A DNA stretch of 64,000 nucleotides from Candidatus Bipolaricaulota bacterium (GCA_025060415.1 JANXBT010000001.1:254313-318312), one strand, 5' to 3'. Shown: positions 35,017 to 44,600, counted from the stretch's first letter. Notes: a model not told the origin generated them from the letters alone. A program made the numbers and translations.

Positions 35017-36491
35017 CCGAAGTCCATGTGGCGTTCCTTTGGCACATGCATCAGCCGTGGTACCTCCTGCCGGAGGCGCGGGAGGCCGTGCTCCCTTGGG
35101 TGCGGCTGCGCGCCGCCAAGGACTACTACGACATGGCCCAGCACCTGCGCCGCACGGGTTTTCCCTGCACCGTGAACTTCACGCCTTGCCTTACGGAACA
35201 ACTTCGGCTTCTCGCCGCCGGGGAGATCCGCGATCCCTTTGTGCCGGACGGCTCAAGGGAGGCGGAGGAGCTCGTGCGGGCAGGGCATATCCCTCTTCCC
35301 CTGGCCCGCCGCGGGCTCCCGGAAGCGCCTAACCTGGCGCGGCCTGAGGACCTTTGGGCCTGGTTCTTCTTGGCCTGGACGGCGCAAACCGCGCTCGAGG
35401 AGGATCCCCGCGCGGCGCGGTTCCGCGCGCCCTTCTCCGCCACGGAGGGGGACGTGGAGGCCCTGCAAAGTTGGCAGGGGGAGCTGGTCCGCGCGGTGCT
35501 CCCCCTCTACCGCGCGCTGGGCGATTCCGGACAGATCGAGCTCACCACCACGCCCTTCTACCACCCCATCCTGCCCCTCCTTTTGGACACGGAGGTGGCC
35601 CGGCGCGCCCGTCCCATGGACTCCGTCCCCGCGTTTCGTGCGCCGGAGGACGCCCGGGCTCAAGCGGAGCGGGCGCTTGGCCACCACGCCGAGGTCTTCG
35701 GAGCAAGGCCCCAAGGGATGTGGCCGGCGGAGGGCGCGGTGAGCCCCGAGGCCCTCGCGCTTCTGGCCGATTTGGGCGTGGCCTGGGTGGCCACGGACGG
35801 GGAGATCCTCGCCCGGACCCTGGGCCGGCCGCCCGCGCCCGAGGAGCTCTACCAGCCTTGGCGCCTGCGCCTCGCGGGCCAGGAGATCCTCGTGGTCTTC
35901 CGCGACCCCGTGCTTTCCAACCTCCTCAGCTTCACCTACGGCGCGTGGCCGGTGGAGGCGGCGGTGGAGGACTTCCTTTCCCGGGTGGCGGCGGTGGCCC
36001 GGAATTGGCGGGGCTCGGCGCCGCCCCTCGTGCTCATCGCCATGGACGGGGAGAACGCCTGGGATCACTACGCCCAGAACGGCCGGCCCTTCCTCCTTCG
36101 GCTCTACCAGGAGGTGCAGCGGCGCTTCCGCCCCACCTCCGTGGGGGACTACCTCGCGCGGTTTGGCCCGCAGCGGGAGCTTCCCGGCCTCTGGTCGGGC
36201 TCCTGGATCGACGCGGACTTCCGCACCTGGATCGGCGAGCCCCTGCAGAACCGGGCCTGGCAGGCCCTGGCCGAGGCCCGCGCGGCCGTCCAGGAGTGTC
36301 CGGATCCCGAGGGGCGAGCTCGGGCCTTGGCGCACGTGCACGTGGCGGAGGGGAGCGACTGGTTTTGGTGGCGCAGCTCCCGAAACCCCACGCCCCTTGC
36401 GCCCCATTTCGCCCGAATCTTTCGGGAGCACGTGGCCGCGGCCTGGCGGGTCCTGGGGCGCACGCCCCCGGAACACCTCGCAACCCTGTGA
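35013..36491 (+). CDS. glycoside hydrolase family 57 protein
   Basis: This is a 492-residue protein. Region 1 is FLWHMHQPWYLL, region 2 lies near VNFTPCLTEQL, the nucleophile Glu is in QGMWPAEGAVSPEA near residue 240, and the acid/base Asp is in VLIAMDGENAWDHY near residue 344. A final motif is WSGSWIDADFRTWIGEP. GH57 enzymes are amylases, 4-alpha-glucanotransferases or branching enzymes and are typical of thermophiles. Substrate is not certain; no signal peptide, so a cytoplasmic glycogen-type glucan is likely. It is coupled to tatD. Confidence 0.92.
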   Translation: MTEVHVAFLWHMHQPWYLLPEAREAVLPWVRLRAAKDYYDMAQHLRRTGFPCTVNFTPCLTEQLRLLAAGEIRDPFVPDGSREAEELVRAGHIPLPLARRGLPEAPNLARPEDLWAWFFLAWTAQTALEEDPRAARFRAPFSATEGDVEALQSWQGELVRAVLPLYRALGDSGQIELTTTPFYHPILPLLLDTEVARRARPMDSVPAFRAPEDARAQAERALGHHAEVFGARPQGMWPAEGAVSPEALALLADLGVAWVATDGEILARTLGRPPAPEELYQPWRLRLAGQEILVVFRDPVLSNLLSFTYGAWPVEAAVEDFLSRVAAVARNWRGSAPPLVLIAMDGENAWDHYAQNGRPFLLRLYQEVQRRFRPTSVGDYLARFGPQRELPGLWSGSWIDADFRTWIGEPLQNRAWQALAEARAAVQECPDPEGRARALAHVHVAEGSDWFWWRSSRNPTPLAPHFARIFREHVAAAWRVLGRTPPEHLATL

Positions 36492-36528
36492 GGGAAGCGT
36501 AAGATTCCTGTGTTTAAGGAGGGGAAGG

Positions 36529-37527
36529 ATGCCATTCCTTGGGGGGAAGGAGTTGGCTCAGGTCTATGCCAAGGCCAAGCGCGAAGGCTTCGCCCTCTTG
36601 GCCAACAACTTTGCGGAGCCCAACGTCCTTTTGGGTCTATTGGCCGCCCACGCCGCGAAGCGCAGCGATCTCCTCTTGCAGATCTCCCAAGGGGCGGCGA
36701 AGTTCGCGGGCGGCGGCCACGCCCTGGCGGGCCTGCGCGCCCTTGTGGCCTACGTGCGCAGCCTCGCCGCGGACTACAAGATCGGGGTGTTCATCAACCT
36801 CGACCACGTGACCCCGGACGCCATCGATTCCTTCATCGTGCCCGCTCTAAAGGAGGGCCTCTGCTCCTCCGTGATGATCGACGCCTCGGACCGCCCGTTT
36901 GAGGAGAACGTGGCCATCACCCGGAGGGTGGTGGAGCTGGCCCGCCCCTATGGGGTGCTGGTGGAGGGGGAGCTGGGCCGCATCAAGGGCGCGGAGGAGC
37001 ACGTCGTCTCCGACGAGGCCTTCTACACCGACCCCGACGAGGCGGTGGAGTACGTTTCGCGCACGGGCGTGGACCTTTTGGCCATTTCCGTGGGCACCCA
37101 GCACGGGGTCTCCGCCGGGCGGGAGCTCAAGCTGCGCGTGGACTTGGCCCAAAGGATCGACGAGAAGCTGAAGAGGGCGGGGCTGGAGCGGCCGCTTGTG
37201 CTCCACGGGGCCTCCGGCCTCACCGCGGAGCAGGTGCGGGCCCTGGTGGCCGCGGGCGTGTGCAAGTTCAATAAGGACACGACTTACCAGTACGTGTACG
37301 CCCGCACCGCCGCCACCTTCTACATCGCCCAGCGCGCGGAGATCCTCCCCCCCGACGGCGTCCTCTTTGACCCCATCACCTTCGAGGCCCAGGGCGCTAA
37401 GTGGTCCCCCAACAAGAAGCTCTTCGATCCCCGCGTGTTGGGGAAGGAGGTCCAGGCGGCCATCCAGCGGGTGGCCGAGGAGATGATCGACCAGGTGGGA
37501 TCGGGAGGGAGGTCGCTGTATGCCTGA
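36529..37527 (+). CDS. fba: class II fructose-bisphosphate aldolase
   Basis: This is a 332-residue enzyme with an AAGGAGGGG site before the ATG. Class II features are an early FALLANNFAEPNVLLGLLAA, INLDHVTP with Asp/His (catalytic and zinc), VEGELGRIKGAEE, AISVGTQHGVSAG (zinc His), LVLHGASGL (zinc His) and VCKFNKDTTYQYVY. It interconverts fructose 1,6-bisphosphate with DHAP and GAP. The gene overlaps the phosphofructokinase gene by 8 bp, making a two-step glycolytic unit. The sequence belongs to the longer class IIB-like group; sugar-phosphate specificity could be broader. Confidence 0.93.
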   Translation: MPFLGGKELAQVYAKAKREGFALLANNFAEPNVLLGLLAAHAAKRSDLLLQISQGAAKFAGGGHALAGLRALVAYVRSLAADYKIGVFINLDHVTPDAIDSFIVPALKEGLCSSVMIDASDRPFEENVAITRRVVELARPYGVLVEGELGRIKGAEEHVVSDEAFYTDPDEAVEYVSRTGVDLLAISVGTQHGVSAGRELKLRVDLAQRIDEKLKRAGLERPLVLHGASGLTAEQVRALVAAGVCKFNKDTTYQYVYARTAATFYIAQRAEILPPDGVLFDPITFEAQGAKWSPNKKLFDPRVLGKEVQAAIQRVAEEMIDQVGSGGRSLYA

Positions 37528-38602
37528 GCTCAAGAGGATTGGGATCCTCACGGGCGGCGGGGATTCCGCCGGCATCAACGCGTGCCTGCGGGCCATCGTC
37601 CGCCGCGCCCACAAGGAAGGGATCGAGGTCCTGGGCTTCCGCGACGGCTGGCGCGGCCCCATCGAGGACGACGCCGTCCCCCTGACCCCGGACAGCGTCT
37701 CCGGAATCCTCCCCCAGGGCGGCACGATCCTGGGCACCTCCCGCACCAACCCCTTCCGCAAGGTGCAAAAGGACGGGGGGACGGTGTGGGAGCCCACGGA
37801 GCGCGTGGACCGCATCCTCCAGAACCTGAACAAGCGGGGGATTGACGCCCTCATCCCCATCGGCGGAGACGACACCCTGGGCGTGGCCTGGCGGCTTTAC
37901 GAGAACTACGGGGTGAAGGTGGTGGGCATCCCGCAGACGATCGACAACGACGTGGCGGGAACGGACTACTGCCTGGGCTTTCACTCGGCGCTGGCGGTGG
38001 TCACCGAGGCCCTGGACCGCCTGCACACCACGGCCCAGTCCCACCACCGCGTGTTCGTGGTGGAGGTCATGGGCCGCGACTCCGGGTGGATCGCCCTCCT
38101 TGGGGGCATTGCCGGCGGCGGCGACGTCATCCTCGTGCCCGAGGAGCCCTTCTCCGTGGACGAGGTGGTAAAGGGGATCCAGGCGCGCCTGGCCCGGGGC
38201 CGCACCTTCTCCATCATCGTGGTGGCCGAGGGCGCCCGGCCCGTGGAGCTGGGGGGGAAGCAGGTGGCCCAGGCGGGGAAGGTGGACGCGTTCGGCCACG
38301 TCCAGCTGGGCGGGATCGGCTACTGGCTGGCGGACCGGCTCGCCGAGCGGGGGATGGAGTGCCGGGTGGTGGTGCTGGGCCACCTCCAGCGCGGCGGGAT
38401 CGCCACCCCCTTCGACCGCCTGCTGGCCACGCGCTTTGGGGTCGCCGCGGTGGAGTTCGCGCTAGCGGGGCGGTTCGGGGTGATGGTGGGCCTGCACGGG
38501 CACGAGATCGTGGCCATCCCCCTCCGGGAGGCCCTTCCCCAAAGCCCAAAGCCGGTGGACCCGGTCTTCCTAGAACTTGCCCGGGCCATCGGGGTGAGAT
38601 AA
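37520..38602 (+). CDS. 6-phosphofructokinase, probably PPi-dependent
   Basis: This is a 360-residue group A PFK. GILTGGGDSAGINACLR and GTSRTNPF are the N-terminal signatures. At the donor-discriminating site the sequence is IGGDDTLG, with Asp118 where ATP enzymes have Gly (G104 in E. coli numbering), as in PPi-PFKs. The second discriminating site reads PQTIDND (Gln139), neither the Gly of ATP-PFK nor the Lys usual in PPi-PFK. The catalytic Asp is in TIDND and VEVMGRDSGWIALLGG follows. It fits a PPi-using enzyme with an unusual Gln. It pairs with the upstream aldolase. Confidence 0.9.
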   Translation: MPELKRIGILTGGGDSAGINACLRAIVRRAHKEGIEVLGFRDGWRGPIEDDAVPLTPDSVSGILPQGGTILGTSRTNPFRKVQKDGGTVWEPTERVDRILQNLNKRGIDALIPIGGDDTLGVAWRLYENYGVKVVGIPQTIDNDVAGTDYCLGFHSALAVVTEALDRLHTTAQSHHRVFVVEVMGRDSGWIALLGGIAGGGDVILVPEEPFSVDEVVKGIQARLARGRTFSIIVVAEGARPVELGGKQVAQAGKVDAFGHVQLGGIGYWLADRLAERGMECRVVVLGHLQRGGIATPFDRLLATRFGVAAVEFALAGRFGVMVGLHGHEIVAIPLREALPQSPKPVDPVFLELARAIGVR

Positions 38603-39736
38603 ATGCGCAAAACCTTGGCGTTGCTAGTGCTTTTGGGCGTGGTGAGTTTCGGCGCGGGCCAAACCGCGGCCCTCTTCCAGCCCCTGGACCAGGTCTACGA
38701 AGCCATCCGCAGCTACTTCCTCTGGGCCGACCAGGTGACGGACACCCAGCTCCTCTACGGGGCCCTCAAGGGCATGGTCCAGAGCTTGGGCGACCCCCAC
38801 TCCGTGTTCTACACGCCCGAGGAGTACGAGAAATGGGAGCGGTCCCTGGCCGGCGAGTACACCGGGGTGGGGATGGAGATCACCATCCGCAAGGGCTGGG
38901 TCACCGTAGTCACGCCCCTGCCGGGGACGCCCGCGGAGGCCGCGGGGATTCGCCCCGGCGACGTGATCCTCGAGGTGGACGGCGAGTCCACCGAGGGCTG
39001 GACCTTGGAGCAGGCCTCCATGCGCATCCGCGGCCCGGAGGGCACCCCCGTCACCCTTAAAGTGCGCCACCCCGACGGGAAAATCGAGGTCCTCACCTTA
39101 ATCCGCGCCCGCATCCGCGTGGAGTCCGTGCGCTCCCGCTACCTGGCGGAGGAGCGGGTGGGCTACGTGCGGGTGTTGCGCCTGGACGCGGAGACCGGCC
39201 GCCTCCTCGGCCAGGCCCTCAGCGCCTTCCCCTTGGGAGAACTGCGCGGGCTTGTTCTGGACCTACGCAACAACCCCGGGGGCTACCTCTCCGCCGCCGT
39301 GGAGGTGGCCAGCTTCTTCGTGGACCGGGGCGTGATCGTGCGCACCCGCGGCCCCTCCTTCGGGGAACGCCTCTACCACTCCCGCGGCAACAACCTCCCC
39401 AACCTGCCCCTCGCGGTGCTGGTGAACGAGGGCACGGCCTCCGGCGCGGAGATCGTGGCCGGCGCCATCCAGGATCACGGGGTGGGCGTCCTCGTGGGCC
39501 GCAAGACCTTCGGCAAGGGCCTCATCCAGCAGGAGTTCGTGCCCCGGCTCCCCGAGGGCGGGGTGCTGAAGCTCACCACCGGGGAGTACCTGACCCCGCA
39601 GGGCCGCAAGGTGCATGAAGTGGGGCTGACCCCGGACATCGAGGTGAAGCGGGTGGAGGAGGCCGAAGAGGACCTGGACCTGAAGGCGGCGCTGGAGTGG
39701 ATCGCGGCCCGGACCCCGGCGGGGGTGAAGCCGTGA
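38603..39736 (+). CDS. ctpA: S41 family carboxy-terminal processing protease
   Basis: This 377-residue protein has a signal peptide (MRKTLALLVLLGVVSFGAG). A PDZ domain spans about residues 88-165 (GVGMEITIRKGWVTVV, GIRPGDVILEVDG). The S41 core has LDLRNNPGGYLSAAVEVA, Ser in NEGTASGAEIVAGA near 281 and Lys in GRKTFGKGLIQQEF near 306. It trims or degrades proteins outside the cytoplasmic membrane. The ATG directly follows the phosphofructokinase stop. The stop overlaps the M20 start (GTGA). Confidence 0.94.
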   Translation: MRKTLALLVLLGVVSFGAGQTAALFQPLDQVYEAIRSYFLWADQVTDTQLLYGALKGMVQSLGDPHSVFYTPEEYEKWERSLAGEYTGVGMEITIRKGWVTVVTPLPGTPAEAAGIRPGDVILEVDGESTEGWTLEQASMRIRGPEGTPVTLKVRHPDGKIEVLTLIRARIRVESVRSRYLAEERVGYVRVLRLDAETGRLLGQALSAFPLGELRGLVLDLRNNPGGYLSAAVEVASFFVDRGVIVRTRGPSFGERLYHSRGNNLPNLPLAVLVNEGTASGAEIVAGAIQDHGVGVLVGRKTFGKGLIQQEFVPRLPEGGVLKLTTGEYLTPQGRKVHEVGLTPDIEVKRVEEAEEDLDLKAALEWIAARTPAGVKP

Positions 39737-40896
39737 AGGACCAGGTTTGGCAGGAGATCGACCGGCGGGCGGAGGAGCTTTGGGATCTGGCCCTACGGAT
39801 CCACGCCAACCCGGAGCTGGGTTTTGCGGAGCACAAGGCCGCGGCCTGGCTCACGGAGATCCTCGAAGGGACCGGCTTTCGGGTGGAGCGGGGTGTGGGC
39901 GGGCTGCCCACGGCCTTCCGGGCCGTGCACCCCGCGGAGCGGCCCGGGCCACGGATCGCCATCCTCGCCGAGTACGACGCGCTTCCTGAGCTGGGGCACG
40001 CCTGCGGCCACAACCTCATCGCCGCCATCGCCGTGGGCGCGGCCCTGGGCCTGGCGCCCTTCAAGGCGCAGCTCCCCGGCGCCCTTCTCGTGCTGGGGAC
40101 CCCGGCTGAGGAGGGCGGCGGGGGGAAGATCAAGCTCATCCAGGCCGGCCTCTTCCGCGACGTGGACGCCGCCCTCATGGTCCACCCCTCCGACCAGACC
40201 CTGGTGGACCGCGGCTCGCTGGCCATCACCGAGGTCAAAATCGAGTTCCACGGGAAGGCCGCCCACGCCTCTTCCGAGCCGGAAAAGGGGATCAACGCCC
40301 TGGACGCGGTGATCCAGACCTTCGTGGCTCTCAACGCCCTGCGCCAGCACATCAGGGACGGCTCCCGCATCCACGGGATCATCACCCACGGGGGCGTGAA
40401 GCCCAACATCGTCCCTGAATACGCTGCGGCCCTCTTCTACGTGCGGGCCCCCGACAACGCCTACCGCGACGAGCTCGTGGAGAAGCTCCGGAAGTGCGCG
40501 GAGGGCGCGGCCCTGGCCACCGGGGCCCGGCTCACCTTCACCAAGGTCGGCCACGAGTACAAGGCGATCCGCCCCAACCGGACCATGGCCCAGGTCTTCG
40601 CCCGCTACCTTGAGGAGCTGGGCTATCCCGTGGAGGAGCCCAAGGGCGGCCTGGGCTCCACGGACATGGGCGACGTGTCCTGGGAAGTGCCGGCGATCCA
40701 CCCTTACATCCGCATCGGGCCGGGCGAGATCCCCGGACACTCCCGGGAGTTCGCGGAGGCCGCGCGGAGCGAGGGCGCGCGGAGGGCGATGCTGGCGGCG
40801 GCCAAGGCCGTGGCCGCCACCTGCCTGGAGCTCTGGACCGATCCCGAGCTCTTCCGGAGGGTGCGGGAGGAGTTCCGTCAGGGCACGGGATCGTAG
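39733..40896 (+). CDS. M20 family amidohydrolase (AbgB-like)
   Basis: This is a 387-residue metal-dependent amidohydrolase starting at GTG 39733. The core motifs are [67 protein letters not shown] and [18 protein letters not shown]. The DMGDVSW pattern resembles the p-aminobenzoyl-glutamate hydrolase group. It removes an acyl or aroyl group from an amino acid; the natural substrate is unknown. The 3' end overlaps the opposing yidD by 19 bp. Confidence 0.9.
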   Translation: MKDQVWQEIDRRAEELWDLALRIHANPELGFAEHKAAAWLTEILEGTGFRVERGVGGLPTAFRAVHPAERPGPRIAILAEYDALPELGHACGHNLIAAIAVGAALGLAPFKAQLPGALLVLGTPAEEGGGGKIKLIQAGLFRDVDAALMVHPSDQTLVDRGSLAITEVKIEFHGKAAHASSEPEKGINALDAVIQTFVALNALRQHIRDGSRIHGIITHGGVKPNIVPEYAAALFYVRAPDNAYRDELVEKLRKCAEGAALATGARLTFTKVGHEYKAIRPNRTMAQVFARYLEELGYPVEEPKGGLGSTDMGDVSWEVPAIHPYIRIGPGEIPGHSREFAEAARSEGARRAMLAAAKAVAATCLELWTDPELFRRVREEFRQGTGS

Positions 40897-41087
40897 CCGC
40901 CGGGGTGCCAGGGGCCGCAGCGCAACAGGCGCCGCAGCGCCAGCCACCCGCCCCGAAGGAGGCCGTGTTTGAGGAGGGCCTGGGCGGCGTACTCCGAACA
41001 GCTGGGGTAGAACCGGCAGCGCCGGGGCAACAGGGGCGAAAGCAGGCGCTGGTAGGCGCGGATGGGCCAGACCCAAAGGCGCCTCAC
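40878..41087 (-). CDS. yidD: membrane protein insertion efficiency factor YidD
   Basis: This 69-residue protein has the YidD core [20 protein letters not shown], then [20 protein letters not shown] and [12 protein letters not shown]. It has an amphipathic N-terminus and three conserved cysteines. It assists YidC-dependent insertion of inner-membrane proteins. It usually sits between rnpA and yidC; here it instead follows and overlaps (GTGA) a gene for an exported barrel-like protein. Confidence 0.93.
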   Translation of the reverse strand: MRRLWVWPIRAYQRLLSPLLPRRCRFYPSCSEYAAQALLKHGLLRGGWLALRRLLRCGPWHPGGYDPVP

Positions 41088-42169
41088 CACAGCCGCCACC
41101 CCGCGGCGATGAGGAGGTCCTGGGTCCAGCTGGGGGCCTCCGCCACCTTGGAGAACCCCACCTGCAGGGTCACGCTGGCCCCGCCGATCCGGAAGACGAG
41201 CTGGAACGTGGCGTTCTGGGTCCCGGCGGGGAGCTGCCCCCGCGGCTTCACCTGGCGCAGGGCGTACTGGGCGAGGAACGTGGCCAGCTCGTTCAGGCGG
41301 AAGCTGTAGCTCGCGTTCAGGTTCCACGTGTACTCCTCGAACACCTGGTACGGCCCGGAAATCTCGGACTTGAAGAGGATTTGGGAGCGGGGATCCGGGG
41401 CCACGGCCCCCTGCAGGGCCAGGTGGAACGTGAGCTCCGCCCCCGCTTGGGGGCGGAGGAGGGCGTAGCCCAAGCCGAACTGCACCACCCAACCGCAGTA
41501 CCGCTCGAGGTCGGCTTCGGCCAGGACCTCCTCGATGAGGAAGAGGCTTTTGGGATCCAGGGTCACGCGGGCCTCGGCCTCCAGGAGGCGGGCCAAGGCC
41601 GTGGCCAGCTCGGCCCGCGAGGGGTAAAGCCGTTCCCTTCCGATCTCCTGGGCCAGGCGCAGGAGGGCGCTTTCCCGCAGGGAGGCGAGGAGCACCCCCC
41701 GCTGGAGGAGCTTCTCCTCCAGGCGCAGGGCCCGCACCATGGGCGTCACGTCGGTGAACCGTCCGTAGCCCACCCCCGCCCGCACCTCCAGCCCCGGCCG
41801 GGGCAGGCGCGTGTCCAGAAAGCCCTCCACGCCCCCGAACACGAAGTACGCGATCTGGGGGAAGGGGTACTGGCGGAAGGTGCCCGAGGCCTGGGCGGCG
41901 GCGGTGGCCAGGGCCAGTTGGTGCAGGGCGAACTCCCCGCCGAAGGTGAGGCCCACCCCCCGCGCGGGGGAGTCCACCAGCCACTCCCCGCCGAGGGCCA
42001 ACCGCCCCGTGCTCATGTCCGGACCGGCCGTCAGCGGGTCGTCGTAGTAGCGGTAGTTGAAGGTCGCCTCGCCCCGCAGGAGGTTCGTGGTGGGCGCCTG
42101 ATACTGACAGATGGGGAGGGCCCAGCCCAGCGCGCCCCCGATAAGGAGAAGGACGGCAACGTGTTTCAC
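41084..42169 (-). CDS. exported beta-rich protein, possible outer-membrane barrel
   Basis: This 361-residue protein has a signal peptide ([19 protein letters not shown]). The mature part is rich in alternating hydrophobic/polar strands with aromatic and Gly residues ([65 protein letters not shown]) and ends in an aromatic residue (AAGWRLW), as outer-membrane barrels often do. A helical stretch of about 90 residues interrupts the middle. I do not recognise a family. If it is a barrel, the cell is diderm. It is translationally coupled to yidD. Confidence 0.6.
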   Translation of the reverse strand: MKHVAVLLLIGGALGWALPICQYQAPTTNLLRGEATFNYRYYDDPLTAGPDMSTGRLALGGEWLVDSPARGVGLTFGGEFALHQLALATAAAQASGTFRQYPFPQIAYFVFGGVEGFLDTRLPRPGLEVRAGVGYGRFTDVTPMVRALRLEEKLLQRGVLLASLRESALLRLAQEIGRERLYPSRAELATALARLLEAEARVTLDPKSLFLIEEVLAEADLERYCGWVVQFGLGYALLRPQAGAELTFHLALQGAVAPDPRSQILFKSEISGPYQVFEEYTWNLNASYSFRLNELATFLAQYALRQVKPRGQLPAGTQNATFQLVFRIGGASVTLQVGFSKVAEAPSWTQDLLIAAGWRLW

Positions 42170-42198
42170 ATCCCTAAGCGTACCGGATTGCCCCCGCT

Positions 42199-43341
42199 TC
42201 AGCCAGGGCAGGGGAAGCCCAGCGCCTGGGGCCCGTGCTTCTGGCGGACCTCTCCGATCACCTGCCCCAGCCGCTCTTCAGCGAAGAGGGGCAGGGCACG
42301 GAACCGGGCGGGAACGAGGTTCGCCACGCCCACCCCCAACAGCCTCACCCCCTGGCCCTCGGGGAAGGCCACGCGGGAAAGGAGCCCCACGGCCTCCCCC
42401 GCGAGGAGGCACGGGTGATCGGTGGGCTCGGGAAGGCGCGTCTGGCGGGTGACCGTGGTGAAGTCGGAGAAGCGCACCTTGATCTGCACGGTTTGGGCGA
42501 GCAGCCCCTCGGCCCGGAGCCGGTCCACCACGAGGAGGCCCAGGCGCCGGAGCTCCGCCTTGATCCGCTCGGGATCAAAAAGGTCCTCCGGGTAGGTGGT
42601 CTCGTGGGAGAGGGATTTGGCTGGGCGCACCGGGACCACGGGGTCGTCGTCCAGGCCCCGGCACCAGCGCCACAGGAATTCCCCGCCCTTGGGGCCAAAC
42701 CAGGATTGCAAAAGTTGAAGATCCACGGCCCGGAGCTCGGCCACTGTATGGATGCCCTTTTCGTGGAGGCGGGCCGCGGTCCTCGGCCCCACCCCCCACA
42801 GCTCCTCCACGGGAAGCGGGGCTAGGAAATCTAGGACCTCCTCGGGGCGCACGATCCGCAGGCCCCCGGGCTTGGCGGAGTCGGAGGCGAGCTTGGCCAC
42901 AAGCTTGTTGGGCCCCAGGCCCACGGAGCAAGAAAGCCCTGTTTCCTCCGGGATCCGGCGGTGGACCTCCTGGGCCACCCGCTCGGGCGGGCCGTGGAGG
43001 AGCTCGGTCCCCGTGAGGTCCACGAAGGCCTCGTCCAGGGAGATCGGCTCCACAAGGGGGCTGAAGCTCCGCAGGATCGCCCGCACCTTTTCCGCCATCT
43101 CCTCGTAGCGGTCGAAGCGGGGCGGGAGGAAGATCCCTTGAGGGCAGAGGCGGCGGGCCTGGGCTGTAGGCATGGCCGAGCGGACGCCGAAAGCCCGGGC
43201 CTCGTAGGAGGCGGTGGCCACCACGCCGCGGGGACCTAGCCCAGCCACGATCACCGGCTTCCCTCGCAGCTCCGGCCGGTCGAGCTGCTCCACGGCCGCA
43301 TAAAAGGCGTCCATGTCCACATGGAGGATCCAGCGGCCCAT
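42199..43341 (-). CDS. dinB: DNA polymerase IV (Y-family)
   Basis: This is a 380-residue translesion polymerase. The palm motifs are [15 protein letters not shown] (first metal Asp), ASYEARAFGVRSAMP and SLDEAFVDLTG (Asp-Glu). The helix-hairpin-helix is LWGVGPRTAARLHEKGIHT. The little-finger domain includes KSLSHETTYPEDL. The ATG at 43341 lies 7 nt beyond a -10 box, so the mRNA should be leaderless. A truncated copy of its first 33 or so codons with the same promoter occurs at 44750-44860. No LexA box was recognised. Confidence 0.96.
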   Translation of the reverse strand: MGRWILHVDMDAFYAAVEQLDRPELRGKPVIVAGLGPRGVVATASYEARAFGVRSAMPTAQARRLCPQGIFLPPRFDRYEEMAEKVRAILRSFSPLVEPISLDEAFVDLTGTELLHGPPERVAQEVHRRIPEETGLSCSVGLGPNKLVAKLASDSAKPGGLRIVRPEEVLDFLAPLPVEELWGVGPRTAARLHEKGIHTVAELRAVDLQLLQSWFGPKGGEFLWRWCRGLDDDPVVPVRPAKSLSHETTYPEDLFDPERIKAELRRLGLLVVDRLRAEGLLAQTVQIKVRFSDFTTVTRQTRLPEPTDHPCLLAGEAVGLLSRVAFPEGQGVRLLGVGVANLVPARFRALPLFAEERLGQVIGEVRQKHGPQALGFPCPG

Positions 43342-43348
43342 CGCTTCT

Positions 43349-43376
43349 ATCCTAAGGTTTTCGTGAAGAGACGCAA
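43349..43376 (-). promoter_or_regulatory. promoter of dinB (leaderless, conserved in the duplicate copy)
   Basis: On the minus strand TTGCGT (43371-43376) and TAGGAT (43349-43354) are 16 nt apart, 7 nt before the ATG. The same boxes with the same spacing survive upstream of the truncated dinB copy (TTGCGC, 16 nt, TAGGAT), while the spacer has changed. Confidence 0.65.
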
Positions 43377-43511
43377 CGCGAAGGGATGATGGATTGCCCC
43401 GCCGGGCCTTGCTCAGCGCCGACAAGCTCCCTAAGCACCCAATGGGAGGGCCTGGGTCTTCGCCCTAAAGACGCGTCAAGGGTCCCCTCGGCACCGTTTT
43501 GGCGGGCCAAC

Positions 43512-43517
43512 TATAAT
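43512..43517 (+). promoter_or_regulatory. -10 box upstream of the WD40 gene
   Basis: There is a perfect TATAAT 30 nt before the ATG. No clear -35 box stands at 16-18 nt. GGGAGG serves as ribosome site 6-7 nt before the ATG. Confidence 0.35.
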
Positions 43518-43547
43518 GTTTTAGCGCTTTAGCCCGGGAGGCGAGCT

Positions 43548-44600
43548 ATGAAGAGCCTATTTATCCTTCTGGTCCTCGGGTGGATGACGTGCGGGTGGGG
43601 GGCAGAAGGACTTCCTGCCGCCCCTTTGGATACCGTTCAAATCCTTCCCATTACCTGCTATTCCATGGTCCGGTTTGTCGATGACCGCCGCTTGGCCTTC
43701 GTCAACGCCTTTATCGGGGTAGCGGCGGGAATGTACGACATCGAAACGGGAACGAAGCTCTACGAAACGAAGTTTCGCGGTCTTACCTTTCACGGATTGG
43801 CCCTGAGCCCGGATCGCGAGCGGCTGGCCACCCTCATCGATGGCCGCGGAATCGTCGTGTGGGAAGCGAGGACCGGCTCCCTGGTCGTGGAGATCCCCTT
43901 CCCCGCCGCTGCAGGCGATGTGGCCTTCTCCCCGGACGGCAAGCTTCTTGTGGGCACAAGCCTTTCGGATCGGATGCTCAAGGTCTGGTGCACCCAAACC
44001 TGGGAGGAACGGGCCACGGTGGCGCTGCCGGCAAATCCGGACGCTGTGGCGTTCAGCCCCGATGGCAAGCTTATCGCTACGGGTGTCTGGGACGCGTTCA
44101 TGATCGTGGACGCCGAAAGATGGGACGTTGTGCGCGTGGTAACCCTGCCTGCACGGGACCAGTGGATCGCGCCGCTCGTGTTCAGCCCGGATGCGGAAGC
44201 CCTGCTAGTGGGATGCGCGGATGGTGCCGTCCGCGTCTATCGATGGCGGGAGAACATCCTCGACGTTCTAGCCGTAGGACATAAAAGCCAGGTCCTATGT
44301 TTGGCCTTCAGCCCGGACGGAAGGTTCCTCGCTTCCGGAGGGGCCGACGCTACGGTTTTGATTTGGGAATGGCCCATGGGCACGCCGCTTTATCGCCTCG
44401 ATCTTTGGGACGTTTTCGAGTTGGAAAGGCGGATTCCGGAAGAGCAAAAGCCCTTCGCACGTTTCGCCGCCCGAGTTTATTGGATCAACTTCTCCCCTAG
44501 CGGCCTGCGGCTGGCCGCCGTTGGGGTCAACGTGCCCGACCGAGGCTGCGTCCACATCTGGCAGCTTCCTTCCTTGCTAAAAGGGCACGGCTCTCCCTGA
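43548..44600 (+). CDS. secreted WD40-repeat protein
   Basis: This 350-residue protein has a signal peptide (MKSLFILLVLGWMTCGWG). At least five WD40/beta-propeller blades can be read, marked by FSPDGK- or FSPDGR-type turns (GDVAFSPDGKLLVGTS, DAVAFSPDGKLIATG, PLVFSPDAEALLVGC, LCLAFSPDGRFLASGGADAT, WINFSPSGLRLAAVGV) with W-W/W-E ends. It is likely an extracytoplasmic protein-protein scaffold. Base composition looks lower in GC and codon use less biased than flanking genes. It lies exactly between dinB and a scrambled duplicate of the dinB/spoVS region, suggesting insertion. Confidence 0.8.
   Translation: MKSLFILLVLGWMTCGWGAEGLPAAPLDTVQILPITCYSMVRFVDDRRLAFVNAFIGVAAGMYDIETGTKLYETKFRGLTFHGLALSPDRERLATLIDGRGIVVWEARTGSLVVEIPFPAAAGDVAFSPDGKLLVGTSLSDRMLKVWCTQTWEERATVALPANPDAVAFSPDGKLIATGVWDAFMIVDAERWDVVRVVTLPARDQWIAPLVFSPDAEALLVGCADGAVRVYRWRENILDVLAVGHKSQVLCLAFSPDGRFLASGGADATVLIWEWPMGTPLYRLDLWDVFELERRIPEEQKPFARFAARVYWINFSPSGLRLAAVGVNVPDRGCVHIWQLPSLLKGHGSP

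Noticed and set aside
43485-43517. A full sigma70 promoter for the WD40 gene
   Set aside because: The -10 is perfect but no -35-like hexamer stands at 16-18 nt; only the -10 box is reported.
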